DNA of 64,000 nucleotides from Corythucha ciliata (Eukaryota; Arthropoda; Insecta; Hemiptera; Tingidae). The DNA lies in assembly GCA_038030265.1 (NCBI GenBank), contig CM075942.1:14342029-14406028 (forward strand), given 5' to 3'. The notes beneath the pieces were generated by a model. The model was not told the origin of the DNA and searched no databases. It worked only from the letters and a program-made list of their open reading frames with translations. This document shows, piece after piece, positions 11,496-24,034 of this stretch. A program made the position numbers and the translations under genes. Each line of letters opens with the position of its first letter. Position 1 is the first letter of the stretch.

Positions 11496-12258
11496 TCAAA
11501 GAAATGCATGAAACCCGCAGAACACTTCTGTACGGTTGAATGTGGCACTCTTATTTATTCACAAAAACTGATTTTGGCCAAACAACTCGCAATTTAGCAT
11601 CAACCCTTTCCCCCTCCGTAACCAATTATCCACCTAAGTGGTAATTCAGCCCCCCAGTTCTGGAAAAAGTCATTTTTCACTGCGAAAGTCATTCAAATTC
11701 CCCGAAACCCCATTTTTCAATGCTCCACGGTAATCTCTTCGACTAGTCTAGACTTGGAATCTCAAGCCTGGGGGGGGGGGGGGTTCTGGTAAGTTGCAAA
11801 ATAAATTCCGCCCCTCAGAGTGTCACTACGCGAGTGTTGCTTTCATTGAAAAATTGATAAAATGCTCGTCTCGGGAGCATGTAGTAGAATGAAACAATAA
11901 AAAGTTACGACTCACGTTTTCAATACTTGCTGCTGTTGATTCGGAGCGTTGTGGACCTGCCGCTCTCACCTGTGAAAGAACCAAAGACATTTGAAAAAAA
12001 AAATCGTTAAGCGTAAGTATGCGTTATTTTTCACAGTAGCAAATTTGCTCCTTCCCTATACCGCCCACCAGTAAAGGCTCGTCTCGCCTCGCTGCATTGG
12101 TTTACCAGCAGGTTACTAATCGACGTATAAGAATACGAATAATAAATTATGATTTAATTCAACCAAGAGAAAAATATAACGTTGAATCAAGTTATAATCA
12201 AAACCGTACTCAAATAGAAATGCTTGAAATAAATGAAATTCCGCCTCGCCGCCCCTTC
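11496..12258. other. Region downstream of actin, no further gene supported
   Basis: It contains a G run near 11770. On the minus strand an ATTAAA at 12153-12158, about 100 bases past the actin stop, could be its poly(A) signal. A stretch at 11916-11969 has an acceptor-like CACAG and a donor-like GTGAGT on the minus strand but encodes nothing recognisable. Confidence 0.4.
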
Positions 12259-14146
<1,888 letters not shown>

Positions 14147-14233
14147 TTAACAAAATAAATAACACGCGCACTTCCGAAATCCCAACAGTTGGCGCCCCGA
14201 AAACGGAATGAAACCGTGATGGATCGGCAGGAA

Positions 14234-14243
14234 TATTTTTATA
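14234..14243 (-). promoter_or_regulatory. Possible TATA box of the actin gene
   Basis: The minus strand reads TATAAAAATA about 125 bases before the actin start codon. That fits a short 5' UTR with transcription starting near 14205-14210. I saw no clear CArG box nearby. A T-rich/A-rich tract (14135-14150) lies in the putative leader. Confidence 0.4.
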
Positions 14244-15659
14244 GGGGCCTGACGATGAATTCTCTCCCTCCTCGCACGGACTGTTTTTAATGCACTCGCA
14301 ACGTTATGGTCATTTAACACGAAAAAAGGTGGGCTTTCACCTCTTCTCCGAGATAATAATGAACAATTTTTGTTTATTTTAACGAATGCGTTTTTCGATC
14401 TTCCATGGCAAGACTAATTATAAGTTTAATTCTCCCCGTCCTTTTACCATGCACTTTAGTTTCAAGCTTCTTTAAATAAATATTAAAAATTGACAGCATC
14501 CAACTATTTAAAAAACAACTGCTTGCAGGGACCCTCCACCCGACCCGTCCACTAACCATCACCACGTTGCGACCTAATCCTTGAAGACAAACTTAGTCCT
14601 TGGCCTACGTTTCCACAGAAATCCAGAAATCAGACAAAGTCAGAAAGTAAGGGCTTAATTTATAGGAGCCTATGAAATACGTATGACGATGAAGAGGGGA
14701 GGGGCCTGAAACCCTCAAAATGATTATTTCAGAAAACTGCAAAAGTCGTAAAATTAATTGATTAACTCTGTGCTATACGCATGAGAAAACTATAGTTCTG
14801 GAAATGGGGAAATGTTAGCTCCAGAGACATGAAGTCAAATTACCACTTTGAAAGGCTGATAATCGGATTTTAAGGGGGATAATATTCATATTCTATAATG
14901 GCACATCAATCGCTTCCTAGGGGTAGCTCAGTCTTATGAACCAGGGAGGGGGGGGGGGCTCTGGGAAGTGATCGATAGGTCATAAAAAGCGAATAACCGG
15001 ACATAGTTCGCCCAATTTGTGCGGTCAAAAAACGTTTTCAATTAATAAAAAATCAAAGTTGATTCCTAGCTGGTGGAGTAGGTTCGCTGACACGCGAACC
15101 AACCGAGTACAGCCAGAGCCATTTCTGTCGCACTCGGTGAGCCAGCGAATGCTTTCTTTATTCAATCGGACTAATTAGAATTAAAAGAGAATGAATCTTA
15201 AAGAGAGCGTAGAAATAATTCAATTAAGGACGAGTGTTAATGAAAATTCACGGTCTGTCTGGCGAAGGCCCCCTATCCCCCGCCAACAACGCCGCACCAT
15301 GGCCGCACCATCGTATTTGGCGCGACGAGTACCGACGAACTGCACTCTACAGCCAGGGAATTGAAATTCTTCCTAATCAACTGAATCAAAGTCTTAGCGA
15401 TAAGAAACTATTTTGATTCCTGTCTTTTACTGTTTATTTCTATTAATTATTTGTTGGGCTTTCTGGACAAAATAATGTGAAACCCTCGTCTTAAGAGCGA
15501 CACCTAATTTTCGCCTGAATCCAAGCCGTTTGACACGAGACCTTTGTAACCCATTTGTAGCATGGTAAGTCGACTGATTTTCATTCCAGAGAGAGAGAGT
15601 CGTCATATTGCTGGAATTGTTACTAAAATAATTTTTGTTTTCTACCGGCGTAGAACGTG
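14244..15659. other. Intergenic region between actin and CNOT9
   Basis: These two genes diverge from this region, so it should hold both promoters. It has a G run near 14946 and no recognisable coding sequence. No defined repeat ends were found. Confidence 0.4.
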
Positions 15660-18600
15660 ATGTGTGCCCAACCGAGTCCTCCTCTCCCACCACAGTCCGT
15701 GGACCGTGAGCTCATCTTTCAATGGGTCGCAGAACTATCTGATTCGAACACGAGAGAGAACGCTCTTCTACAACTCAGGCATGACATATTTCGTCTCCGT
15801 TGATTTTTTTAAAAAAATGATAATCGAATTGCTTGATCTCTCCTGCTTATACCGAGTACCACAAGCTCCAATAAGTCAAGGGCAACGTCAATACACACGG
15901 GGGCCTCTCGCTCTCCCTTACTAGGTAGATCCCAGTTCCCACCGTAGATTTGTCCAGAACTGTCGGGGGTGGGTGTGGATCAGCAGCCATGTCTCCATCA
16001 ACGTGAGCACCTGCCGAGACTCCTTAGGATATGACCAGTTTCCATCCTGTTTCCGTAACCTCACAGCCTGAGTCCTATCGCCGCCTTGCCCAGATCGAGG
16101 TCATCCTACGGAACGTCGCTCCTCAATAAATCCCACAGCACGTCCTCGATTGTCCCTCCTCCAGGAATTGGAGGACGTAGGTACCTGTACGTTCACGTCT
16201 TCTACTCATCGGCGATCAAAAGAATGAACGTGAAGGCGACAAGGCGATGGAGGTTGGGAAGGGTCAAAACAGTGCTTCGCTGAAAACATTCTATTGTCTC
16301 CCTCTTCTGCCTGCCGTTGAGAGCCGGAGTAGAATTTCGGGAGTTGAATGCAGAAAAGAGCAAACCGCTAAGTATGTTGTTGATCAATATTTTATCATTC
16401 ACGAATTTTCGCCCCGTTCACCAGGGCATCTTGCCGTTAACGCGGCGAAAATTCGTGAATGTTGAAAGAGAAGGTTTGCTCTTTTCTGCCTTCAACTCCC
16501 GAAATTGAACTTCACACCCGCCGTAAAAAACTTTAATGCTGGAATAGAACGTTTTCAGAAAATACATCTTGCTTTCCCCCGTCAAGTTCATTCTTTCCAT
16601 CACCGATCTGTACTTCCTCGGCCAATCGGCCATCCTCTAGCTTTGTCCATTGGGTTCACTTTCAGCGTTACAGAATTCCCCCTTCTCCCCTCAGTTCGCC
16701 TACAACGCCTCAGCAGCTTGCCACTTCTGACGAGTCCAATACCGGCACGCAGCACGCTCAACTGTAATAGTAGACTCCTAAACGCATTAGCCAGAGGCCC
16801 CTAAGCTGCTGCCTCGCTCGGCTGCCAGGCTAGGAGCCTGTTTAAAGTTGTTCAAATCACAGTGAAAACACTTCTTTATACTTAGTGGCCCTCTTCGGAT
16901 GTACTAAACTAGTACAGGAAATAAAGCCAGAATATCGGCAAAACTCGGCCCAATTTCGAATGGGGCTTAAAAAATTCCTTTTGATGTATACTTTGAGAAT
17001 TCGAAGAGTCCGCAACCATACGGGGTGGCGGGTAGACGTTGGCCAACTCACCCCTACAAGGGATGAGAAAAGTCGCCCAAACGAGTGTGTGCAGCCACAA
17101 GTCCGTGGGCTGATTACTTCTCGAGTTTTGGCATTATTTGTACGAAAAAACGTTGTTTTTGGCTTGATTAGTTTATTAAAATCCTCACGCCCTACATTTA
17201 ATGATGAAGTCGTACCATATGTCGTTTCTGAAGTTGTTTTTGGTGCTGAATCAAATGCACGGTAGCTCGATTCTCTGAGGTTAATATTATTTGAGTTATG
17301 AACGAAAATAACCGGAAAACACAATTTTTTCTATACTTAATTGTATCATGATTTACGCAGGACTGACCATTTTATCTCATCGTACGCAGTTTTTTGTGCT
17401 GATTTGATTGAGCTATAGTCGGGATCGTTAGTAACAAAACTTTTTGAGTTACGGACAAACATCTCCAGCATGTTTAAAGGATTTACTCTTATATTTGAGG
17501 GCGTATCTCAGAAAGTATTGACCCCAGCGATCCCTGCAAACGCTCACAAAAAACTACGCAAGATCGGAGAACATGCTTAGTCCTGCCCAAAATCTTGATA
17601 CACATTTTCATAGCTAGCCGAATTATCGGGGAAAACTCATTTTTTCAGGTATTTTCGTTAGTAACTCAAAGAATATTGACCGTATAGAAACGAGTCACCA
17701 TGCATTCGATTCAGCGCCAAAAACTACTTCGGAAACCACATCTAACGTCAACTCCATTGCTAATCGTTGGACTTGAGGATTTTTTGGTAATATTTAAGCC
17801 AAAAACCAAGTTTTTTGGTACAATTTACGACGTAACTCAAAATCTAATCGTCGGACGGACTTGTGATTTACTTTTATCGACTCGGCACACAAAACTAAAT
17901 AGGATTAGACACCGCTTTCGGGTAAATTTCTTCACCCTTTATAGGGAAGTATTGGCCAACGTCTACCCTCCCTAATAAGGATGTTTGCCACCCCTATCGT
18001 TGCGGACTCTTCGAATCCTGGAAGTATGCATCAAAAGGAATTTTTTAAGCCACATTTGAAGTTGGGCCGAATTTTGCCGCTATTCTGCCTTTTTTAGCTT
18101 TATTTCCTGTACTAAACTGATTATGGCTGATGGCTATGAAGGGCAGCAAACAAAATGTATATTGTAAGATACGACCAATGGCGATATTTTTTTCAACATC
18201 ACTTCGCGCGTGTTTTGCAGCAAAAAGAGAGAGGTCGTTCCCGACTTGGCCCCCATGCTGTGGCACAGCTTTGGAACGTCCACGGCACTCCTGTCAGAAA
18301 TCATCAACATCTACCCAGTCATCAATCCCCCGAATTTGACGGCGCATCAGAGCAATCGCGTCTGTAACGCTCTCGCTCTTTTGCAATGCGTCGCGTCTCA
18401 CCCGGAAACACGAAGCGCCTTCCTTCAGGCTCACATCCCTCTGTATCTGTACCCATTTTTGCACACAACCTCAAAGACGCGACCTTTCGAATATCTAAGG
18501 CTTACGTCTCTGGGGGTGATCGGCGCGCTTGTTAAGGTGAAATTTTGTACCTATTCCTTAAAATTTTCATCTGCCCCTCCCAACTCACCGTCTACTCTTT

Positions 18601-19215
18601 AGACTGACGAACCGGAAGTTATCACCTTTTTGCTAACTACGGAAATAATCCCACTTTGCCTACGTATCATGGAGTCTGGCTCGGAACTATCGAAAACTGT
18701 TGCAACATTCATTCTTCAAAAAATCCTGTTGGACGATAGCGGTCTCAGTTATATCTGCCACACCTATGACCGTTTCAGTCATGTAGCCATGATACTGGTA
18801 ACGACTCTTTGGGCGTTAATTTTTAAGGGGTAATTTTTTTATTACTTCTTCGTAATGCATCGCACAGGGTAAAATGGTGTTATCCCTCGTAAAAGACCCT
18901 TCGGCTCGTCTTCTTAAGCACGTCGTACGGTGCTATCTGCGTTTGTCGGACAACAGCAGGTAAGACCGTCTCGGCAAGGAGACGTCGCTTGCATTCTCTT
19001 CATTAGTTCATTTGACCCGTTTTTTTTTTTTAAACCACAGGGCACGGGAGGCTCTCCGCCAGTGTCTCCCGGATCAGTTGCGCGACTCAACCTTTTCGAC
19101 CTGCCTGCATGAAGACAAGTCGACAAAGCATTGGCTTGCTCAACTGTTGAATAATTTGGACGCGGGAAGTCTTCCCTTAACAATTTCACCACTCCACCAC
19201 ACTGGTGGCTTGTAA
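15660..19215 (+). CDS. CNOT9: CCR4-NOT complex subunit 9 (CNOT9/Rcd-1)
   Basis: CNOT9 is the armadillo-repeat subunit of the CCR4-NOT deadenylase and binds regulators such as GW182/TNRC6 (known). Five exons, 15660-15778, 18221-18536, 18603-18797, 18868-18959 and 19041-19215, give 298 residues; the human protein has 299. Exon 1 starts [17 protein letters not shown] and ends NALLQL plus two bases of a serine codon completed in exon 2 ([13 protein letters not shown]). Almost unchanged blocks are [54 protein letters not shown] and [15 protein letters not shown]. The C-terminal [10 protein letters not shown] resembles insect Rcd-1. Intron 1 (15779-18220, 2.4 kb) begins with GC (AG|GCATGA) and contains two foldback repeats. 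The other introns are under 85 bp. Confidence 0.96.
16325..16505. repeat. Palindromic repeat in CNOT9 intron 1
   Basis: AATTTCGGGAGTTGAATGCAG (about 16332) pairs with the inverse at 16483-16503, then GAAAAGAGCAAACC with its inverse, then TTCACGAATTTTCGCC with its inverse around a centre near 16425. It is noncoding and would fold into a hairpin of about 75-bp arms in the CNOT9 pre-mRNA. Confidence 0.6.
16912..18112. mobile_element. 1.2-kb foldback element in CNOT9 intron 1
   Basis: The ends GTACAGGAAATAAAG (16912-16926) and CTTTATTTCCTGTAC (18098-18112) are inverted repeats flanked by TA (16910-16911 and 18113-18114). Inner arm blocks pair over about 250-350 bp, for example GGCCAACTCACCCCTACAAG near 17040 with its diverged inverse near 17940. 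Related single arms occur at 40242-40560, 41374-41690 and 49985-50130. The element ends only 108 bases before CNOT9 exon 2. Confidence 0.72.
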
Positions 19216-19359
19216 GAAGAATGCGAAAAAAAGTTAAGACAAAAAAATGTACGAAATGAAATATTTCCTAAGAGGATTAAGTGCGCTAAAAATGGGATTG
19301 TTTAGAATGATTATTTTTTTTATACAATATTTTCATGTTTACTGATATTAATTTGAAGG

Positions 19360-19365
19360 ATTAAA
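19360..19365 (+). terminator. Possible poly(A) signal of CNOT9 (ATTAAA)
   Basis: ATTAAA lies 145 bases after the CNOT9 stop and about 220 bases before the ISY1 start. No AATAAA was seen in this gap, so this common variant is the best candidate. Confidence 0.4.
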
Positions 19366-19586
19366 ACTTATTATTTTCGTCCGATTGCTCTGAATTTAGC
19401 CAATTTTCATTAATTATGAAGGCTCAGCTCTTGATGAGCGTCTAAATAGAGGCAGCGCGAGAGGAAGTGAACACTGAACAGGAAGCTATCAAAGGGTTAC
19501 CCTTACTTGAAAAGGTTATGTTGGCATAGACAGAATAGAAGGAGGCATTTCCGCGTTTTCGTTTTTAACTGAAATTATTTCGTAAA

Positions 19587-22232
19587 ATGGTAAACATATT
19601 TCGCTAATTTATGAAAAAAAATGTATTTTAAAACATTTATGTCTTTTTTCAGGCCCGAAACGCTGAAAAAGCAATGTAAGTTGGTCGCATTTCTTTACAT
19701 TTCCGAACTAACGATACCTTAACGTTTAGGACAACTCTCGCCCGATGGCGAGCAGCCCAACTGGGAGAAGATCCCAAGAAAAAACGTCGCCCATATCTCG
19801 CTTCAGAGTGCCGTGACGTTGGGAGTTGTCAAAAGTGGCGACTTCAAGTCATTCGGGAGATCGCCAAGAAAGTGTCTCAAATTCAAAACGGTGAGGTTTT
19901 TTCTATCTCGTCGGGCGAGTCAGTCTTCTGAATTTTTTAATTTTCAGCTGGTTTGGGCGAATTTCGAATTCGTGATTTAAACGATGAAATCAACAAGTTG
20001 CTCCGTGAAAAGGGTCACTGGGAGGCTCAAATTCGCGAGCTGGGCGGTCCCGATCACTTTCGGTCGGGACCGCGAATGTTGGACCACGAAGGCAAAGAGG
20101 TGCCGGGTAATCGAGGTTACAAGTACTTTGGAGCGGCTCGACAGTTGCCAGGGGTTCGTGAACTGTTTGAGCAGGCACCGCCGCCCCCGCCGCATAAAAC
20201 ACGGAGCGAATTGATGCGTGACATCGACGCTACGTACTACGGCTATATGGACGACGATGACGGGATACTGATACCGTTGGAAACGGCCGAGGAGGAGTGT
20301 GCCATCGCGACGGCGGTGGACGAGTGGAAAGCTAAGAAGCAGAAAATTCTCGCCGGTGTGACTGATGATAATGACGACGATGAAGAAGAGGAGGACATTT
20401 ACAAAATATCCGCTATTGAAGAAGTAAGTTTGCAATGCACGAGTCGAGAGTAGCATAAATTTGAGGCAAGCTTGATAATCTGATCTAATTTAAAGGTTCC
20501 CACACAGTCCTAAAATTTTGTCCTCAAGCTCTCACCAGCCGCCCCTACCTATACCTCCTAAGGCCCTAAGCTATAAAACTGCCCACCGCAAAAAAGTTAA
20601 TGTGGATTTCCCCCATCCATTCCAATGGTTTAGCCTATATCTGGCGATTTAACGCGTGCCTATGTCATTCTACTCATTAATGGATACCTACATAATTAAT
20701 TAATGATACCAGGATTAATGGATACCTACATCATTTTACAGAAACCGAATATGCAGCCCATTACCCCAAGAAAACCTATGGACCCCAGGCTGCTCATTCC
20801 AGTTCGAAATCTGACGATTCTGCCTTCGAAGTCCTTTTTGTTTTATTTGCCGAAGAGCGCTAACAAAATTTGAATGTTGGTCAATAGAGGGAGATAATTT
20901 GCCGTCTTTCCGACCCGAAAATCTGAAAGTTGTACCGTGCTGTCCATCAGCAACAAACAACAACCCCCCCCCCCCTTTAACTCTGGCAAGTTAAAGACAA
21001 CGTCGCTCAAAACCCTTATATTTTTCGACTATAATAATCCTTCTTTACTATAATCCTCCTAGTGTGCATGGGTGTACAAAAAGTGACTGGACAGAGGAAA
21101 ACCAGTGACGGGGCACCTCATTTATGATCGAAATGACCATTTGCACTTTTCCGAAATTCCGCTTTGTTTCCAAGATATCCGCCATTTTCTGTTTTTTTGG
21201 CGAGCCCCTCCTTTTTTTCAGAAAACGCTTGTTGCTCACGAAATAATCGTATCAATGGCAAAAATGATGAGCCCATTGGAAAGAACACACAATTTTCTAT
21301 TTAAGGTTTCGGGTACTACGCATGCGATTATCTGAAGAAAATGTGTTCTGACGAGCTCACTTAAACAAACAAACGTAGCTTTTCAATGAAGGTGTTTACT
21401 ATGGGAGAGAAATCCTCGTCAGAATACATACGAGGGACAAACTCGTCAGAATACATGTGAGGGACAAACTCGTCAGAATACATATCAGGGACAAACTCGT
21501 CAAAATACATACGAGGGACAAACGTTTCGTCGGAAGTCGCATGCTTAGTAACGGAAGCTTAAGAGCTTATTTTTATTCAGCACAGAAGACATCTGCTACG
21601 CTACGTTTGGAATCAGCTTATAAGAGAGGAAACTTAATTTTCTATCCACCAATAACTTCCGGAATTAAGTTTCCCCGCTAATTAGCTGATTCAAAACGTA
21701 GTAGATGTCGTCTGATCTGGATAAAAATAGGCTCTTTAAATAGAAAATTTTGTTCTCTTTGGATTATTGCGTGTGCAACAAGCTGTTTCTGAAAAAAAGA
21801 AGGGGTTCGCCAAAAAAACAGGAAATGGCAGATAGCTCGGAAACAAAGCGGAATTTCGGAAAAGGGCAAAGAAATGAGGTATTGTACCTTCTGTATATAA
21901 GAAACCATTTGCAGAAACTTTGTTGTTCCTCCATTACCGGTAGCACCGCGGGTGTGCAAATTGCCTAAAAATATTAACGCCTTTTTCTTTTTTTTTGGCA
22001 GAGTTCAGACGAATCGGATAGCGAGCTGACGGCCAAGAGTCTCGAAGGGTTTCGAGCTCATATACCCGTGCCGTCGCAACAAGAAATACAAGAGGCGATT
22101 CTTCAGAGGAAAAAGCAAGAACTGTTGGAAAAGTACGCGTCAGCTATGGAGGAAGACGAGCATGATGATGAACAACCTCAGGATGGTGGAGACGACAACG
22201 AAAAGAGTGTAAACGAGGAGACACAGGCTTAG
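19587..22232 (+). CDS. ISY1: Pre-mRNA splicing factor ISY1
   Basis: ISY1 is an NTC-associated spliceosome protein that acts at the first splicing step (known). The exons are 19587-19589 (the ATG alone), 19653-19675, 19730-19890, 19948-20423 and 22002-22232, giving 297 residues; the human protein has 285. The start reads M-ARNAEKAM. Later blocks are RRPYLASEC, KWRLQVIREIAKKVSQIQNA, GLGEFRIRDLNDEINKLLRE, LDHEGKEVPGNRGYKYFGAA, LPGVRELFE, a DDNDDDEEEEDIYKI acid run, and HIPVPSQQEIQEAIL followed by LLEKYAS. A start codon isolated in its own exon is also how I recall the human gene. Intron 4 (20424-22001) is expanded by repeats to 1.6 kb; the others are 50-65 bp. The first exon is 371 bp after the CNOT9 stop. 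Confidence 0.96.
21105..21870. mobile_element. Foldback element in ISY1 intron 4
   Basis: TTCCGAAATTCCGCTTTGTTT (about 21149) and the following CCATTTTCTGTTTTTTTGGCG pair with inverted copies at 21800-21865. An inner pair (GAGCTTATTTTTATTCAGCA near 21565 with its diverged inverse near 21735) also folds. The exact outer ends are unclear. Similar sequence (CGAAATTC...GATAT...CATTTT) occurs in arms of the elements at 26507-28450 and 49360-49982, suggesting one broad family. Confidence 0.6.
21415..21522 (+). repeat. Four tandem copies of a 27-bp unit
   Basis: CTCGTCAGAATACATACGAG plus GGACAAA repeats four times at an exact 27-bp period (21415, 21442, 21469, 21496) with 1-3 substitutions per copy. 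It lies within the ISY1 intron 4 foldback. The unit itself contains CTCGT and ACGAG. Confidence 0.8.
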
Positions 22233-22290
22233 GGCAATCAGTTCTTTTAATTTTGTTTTCGATCGTCAAATTAATTTTTTTAAATTGTAA

Positions 22291-22296
22291 AATAAA
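22291..22296 (+). terminator. Poly(A) signal of ISY1
   Basis: AATAAA occurs 59 bases after the ISY1 TAG stop. On the opposite strand an ATTAAA at 22246-22251 could serve SRSF1, so the two convergent transcripts may overlap at their 3' ends. Confidence 0.65.
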
Positions 22297-22442
22297 GACT
22301 TAAGATAATAAAAACTATTGAGACGTGAAGAGAAGATCCTAACTTTCTAAAAAACCAAAAAAAAACTTGCATTCAATACATACAAAGCTCCAAAAAATCC
22401 ATCCAAGGGAATGAGTGGAGGAACTCTTTTCTCAAGCCTTTT

Positions 22443-24034
22443 TTAGGATCTTGAGCGTGATCGCGAGGCTGAGTAATAACCCCCTCCCCCTCGCCGAACG
22501 GGCGAGTATGAGGGCGAACCACGGCGACGATCATCCTTTGGTGAATAGTCGTCATCATCCGAGGGCCCACCTCCTCCGCCTCCACCACCACCCCCGCTGC
22601 TTCGACTTCGTCCACCGCAGTCCTCGCGTACGCGTATGTAGGCAGTTTCACCTTCGTGTGAGCGAAACCTCGAGTCGTCGAGTTTCTTCGACGCGTAGCG
22701 CATATCTTCGTAGCGAAGGAATTCGACGACACCCGTTCCATCTTTGTAGACGTCGGCGTAGCAGACGTCGCCAGCTTCTCTCATGTGGTCTTTAAGATCT
22801 TGCCACGATCCGGACGGTGGTAATCCTGAATTACCAAAAACAGCCGGTGTAGGGACTTGTGCTTTCCAAAAAAAAAAAAAAAAGTCCACCCTTCCTACCC
22901 ATACCTGAAACGACGACTCTCCACTGCGACCGACGAGTCGGTCGTTTGTTATTGTAGCTACCGCCACCGCCTCCTCCACCACCACTGCCGCCGCCGCCGT
23001 AGCCACCACCGCCTCCTCCTCTTTGGCGTCCATACGACGGACCCCCTCCCCGGGGGAATTCAACTCTCAATTTGTAGCCGTCGTAGTCGTAACCGTCACG
23101 AGCGTGAACGGCGTCTTCAGCGTCTCTGTATGATTTGAAAATCCAAGGAGAGGAACGTTTGGTGGGGTGAGAGTTGGGGGGGGGGGAGAAATCCTTCCAT
23201 TAGTCAAACATTTTTCATGGAATTTTGGGTTTTCCGAATGAAAATTTACGATGTCTAAGTGTTATTGAAAAATAAACGGAAAGTTAAAAAAAACCCAAAA
23301 TAAAGAAGGACGTTATAATATTAATTAAATATTGTGAATTTAAGAAAAGTACAAAAAGTTTTAAAATCATGGGACTTACGGTCAATTGTGGGGCCATCCG
23401 TAATCCAATCCAAAATCCATTTTTTTAATTATCCAAATAATTTAACCGTAAAAATCCTGTTTCCTCCGTTATTTTTTTGACAATATATTCCTAGGGATCC
23501 AAAGCGGGCTTTTGGCAACAAAATTCCGTCCAAAATCCTTTTGAAATCCAAGTGAAAAGCAAAAGAGACGTTCTGCGTTGATTTATCCGGGCTACCGAAC
23601 GAATCAATTGTTTTCCGATTAAAGAGAAAAATTGAAGTGAAATCCTTCCGTGATTGATTGACCGTTTAAAAATAAAATTTTAGGACTCGTTCGGTGTGTT
23701 AACATTGAAATGAAAAATTAAAAAAAAAATAACGGAAATTCCTCTCCTTTCGTGACGATCCTCCAGGATTTTCCCCAGACAGTTTCCCCCAATCTAACTA
23801 AAAATTTCCTTACGTTCCTGTTAAGTCTACAATTTGTGTGTTTATTTTTTTGATGATCCTTTGGAAATACCTCGGGTCGTCGAATTCGACGAAGGCGAAC
23901 GGCGGTCCCCGGCGGTTCTTAAGATCGACGAATAGCACTTTGCCGAATTTGTAGAAAAGGTCTTGTACATCCTTCGTCCTGATGTCGGGCGGCAGGTTGC
24001 CTACGTAGATGCGACATTCGTTTCTTCCTGACAT
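22443..24034 (-). CDS. SRSF1: Serine/arginine-rich splicing factor 1 (SF2/ASF)
   Basis: SRSF1 binds exonic enhancers and promotes spliceosome assembly (known). Exons 24034-23871, 23125-22905 and 22825-22443 encode 255 residues. RRM1 has RNP2 CRIYVGNL (residues 7-14) and RNP1 GPPFAFVEF, then a glycine-rich hinge ([16 protein letters not shown]). The pseudo-RRM carries the diagnostic SWQDLKDH (135-142), followed by [20 protein letters not shown] and [13 protein letters not shown]. The tail is unusual: instead of a long RS repeat it has a run of about ten glycines, [20 protein letters not shown], another GGGG and only SRSRSRS at the very end. A longer frame starting 12 bases upstream is possible, but [11 protein letters not shown] fits the family. 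Intron 1 is 745 bp and A/T-rich. Confidence 0.95.

Noticed and set aside
11916..11969. Minus-strand exon with CACAG acceptor and GTGAGT donor
   Set aside because: The encoded 18 residues match nothing, and the acceptor is immediately followed by GTGAG, which is itself donor-like.
18127..18172. Possible alternative first exon of CNOT9 starting [11 protein letters not shown] with a GTAAGA donor in the right phase
   Set aside because: It lacks the conserved DRE..QWV.EL..TRENALL helix, which is present in full at 15660-15778.
19977..20456. 159-codon minus-strand frame over ISY1 exon 4
   Set aside because: It is the mirror of a strongly conserved ISY1 exon and has no protein features of its own.
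21415..21522. CRISPR-like spaced repeats
   Set aside because: The 27-bp units are directly adjacent with no spacers, and this is a eukaryotic intron.
22443..23063. A single 206-codon frame spanning two SRSF1 exons
   Set aside because: It reads through intron 2 in part; the conserved RRM frames require splicing at 22905 and 22825.
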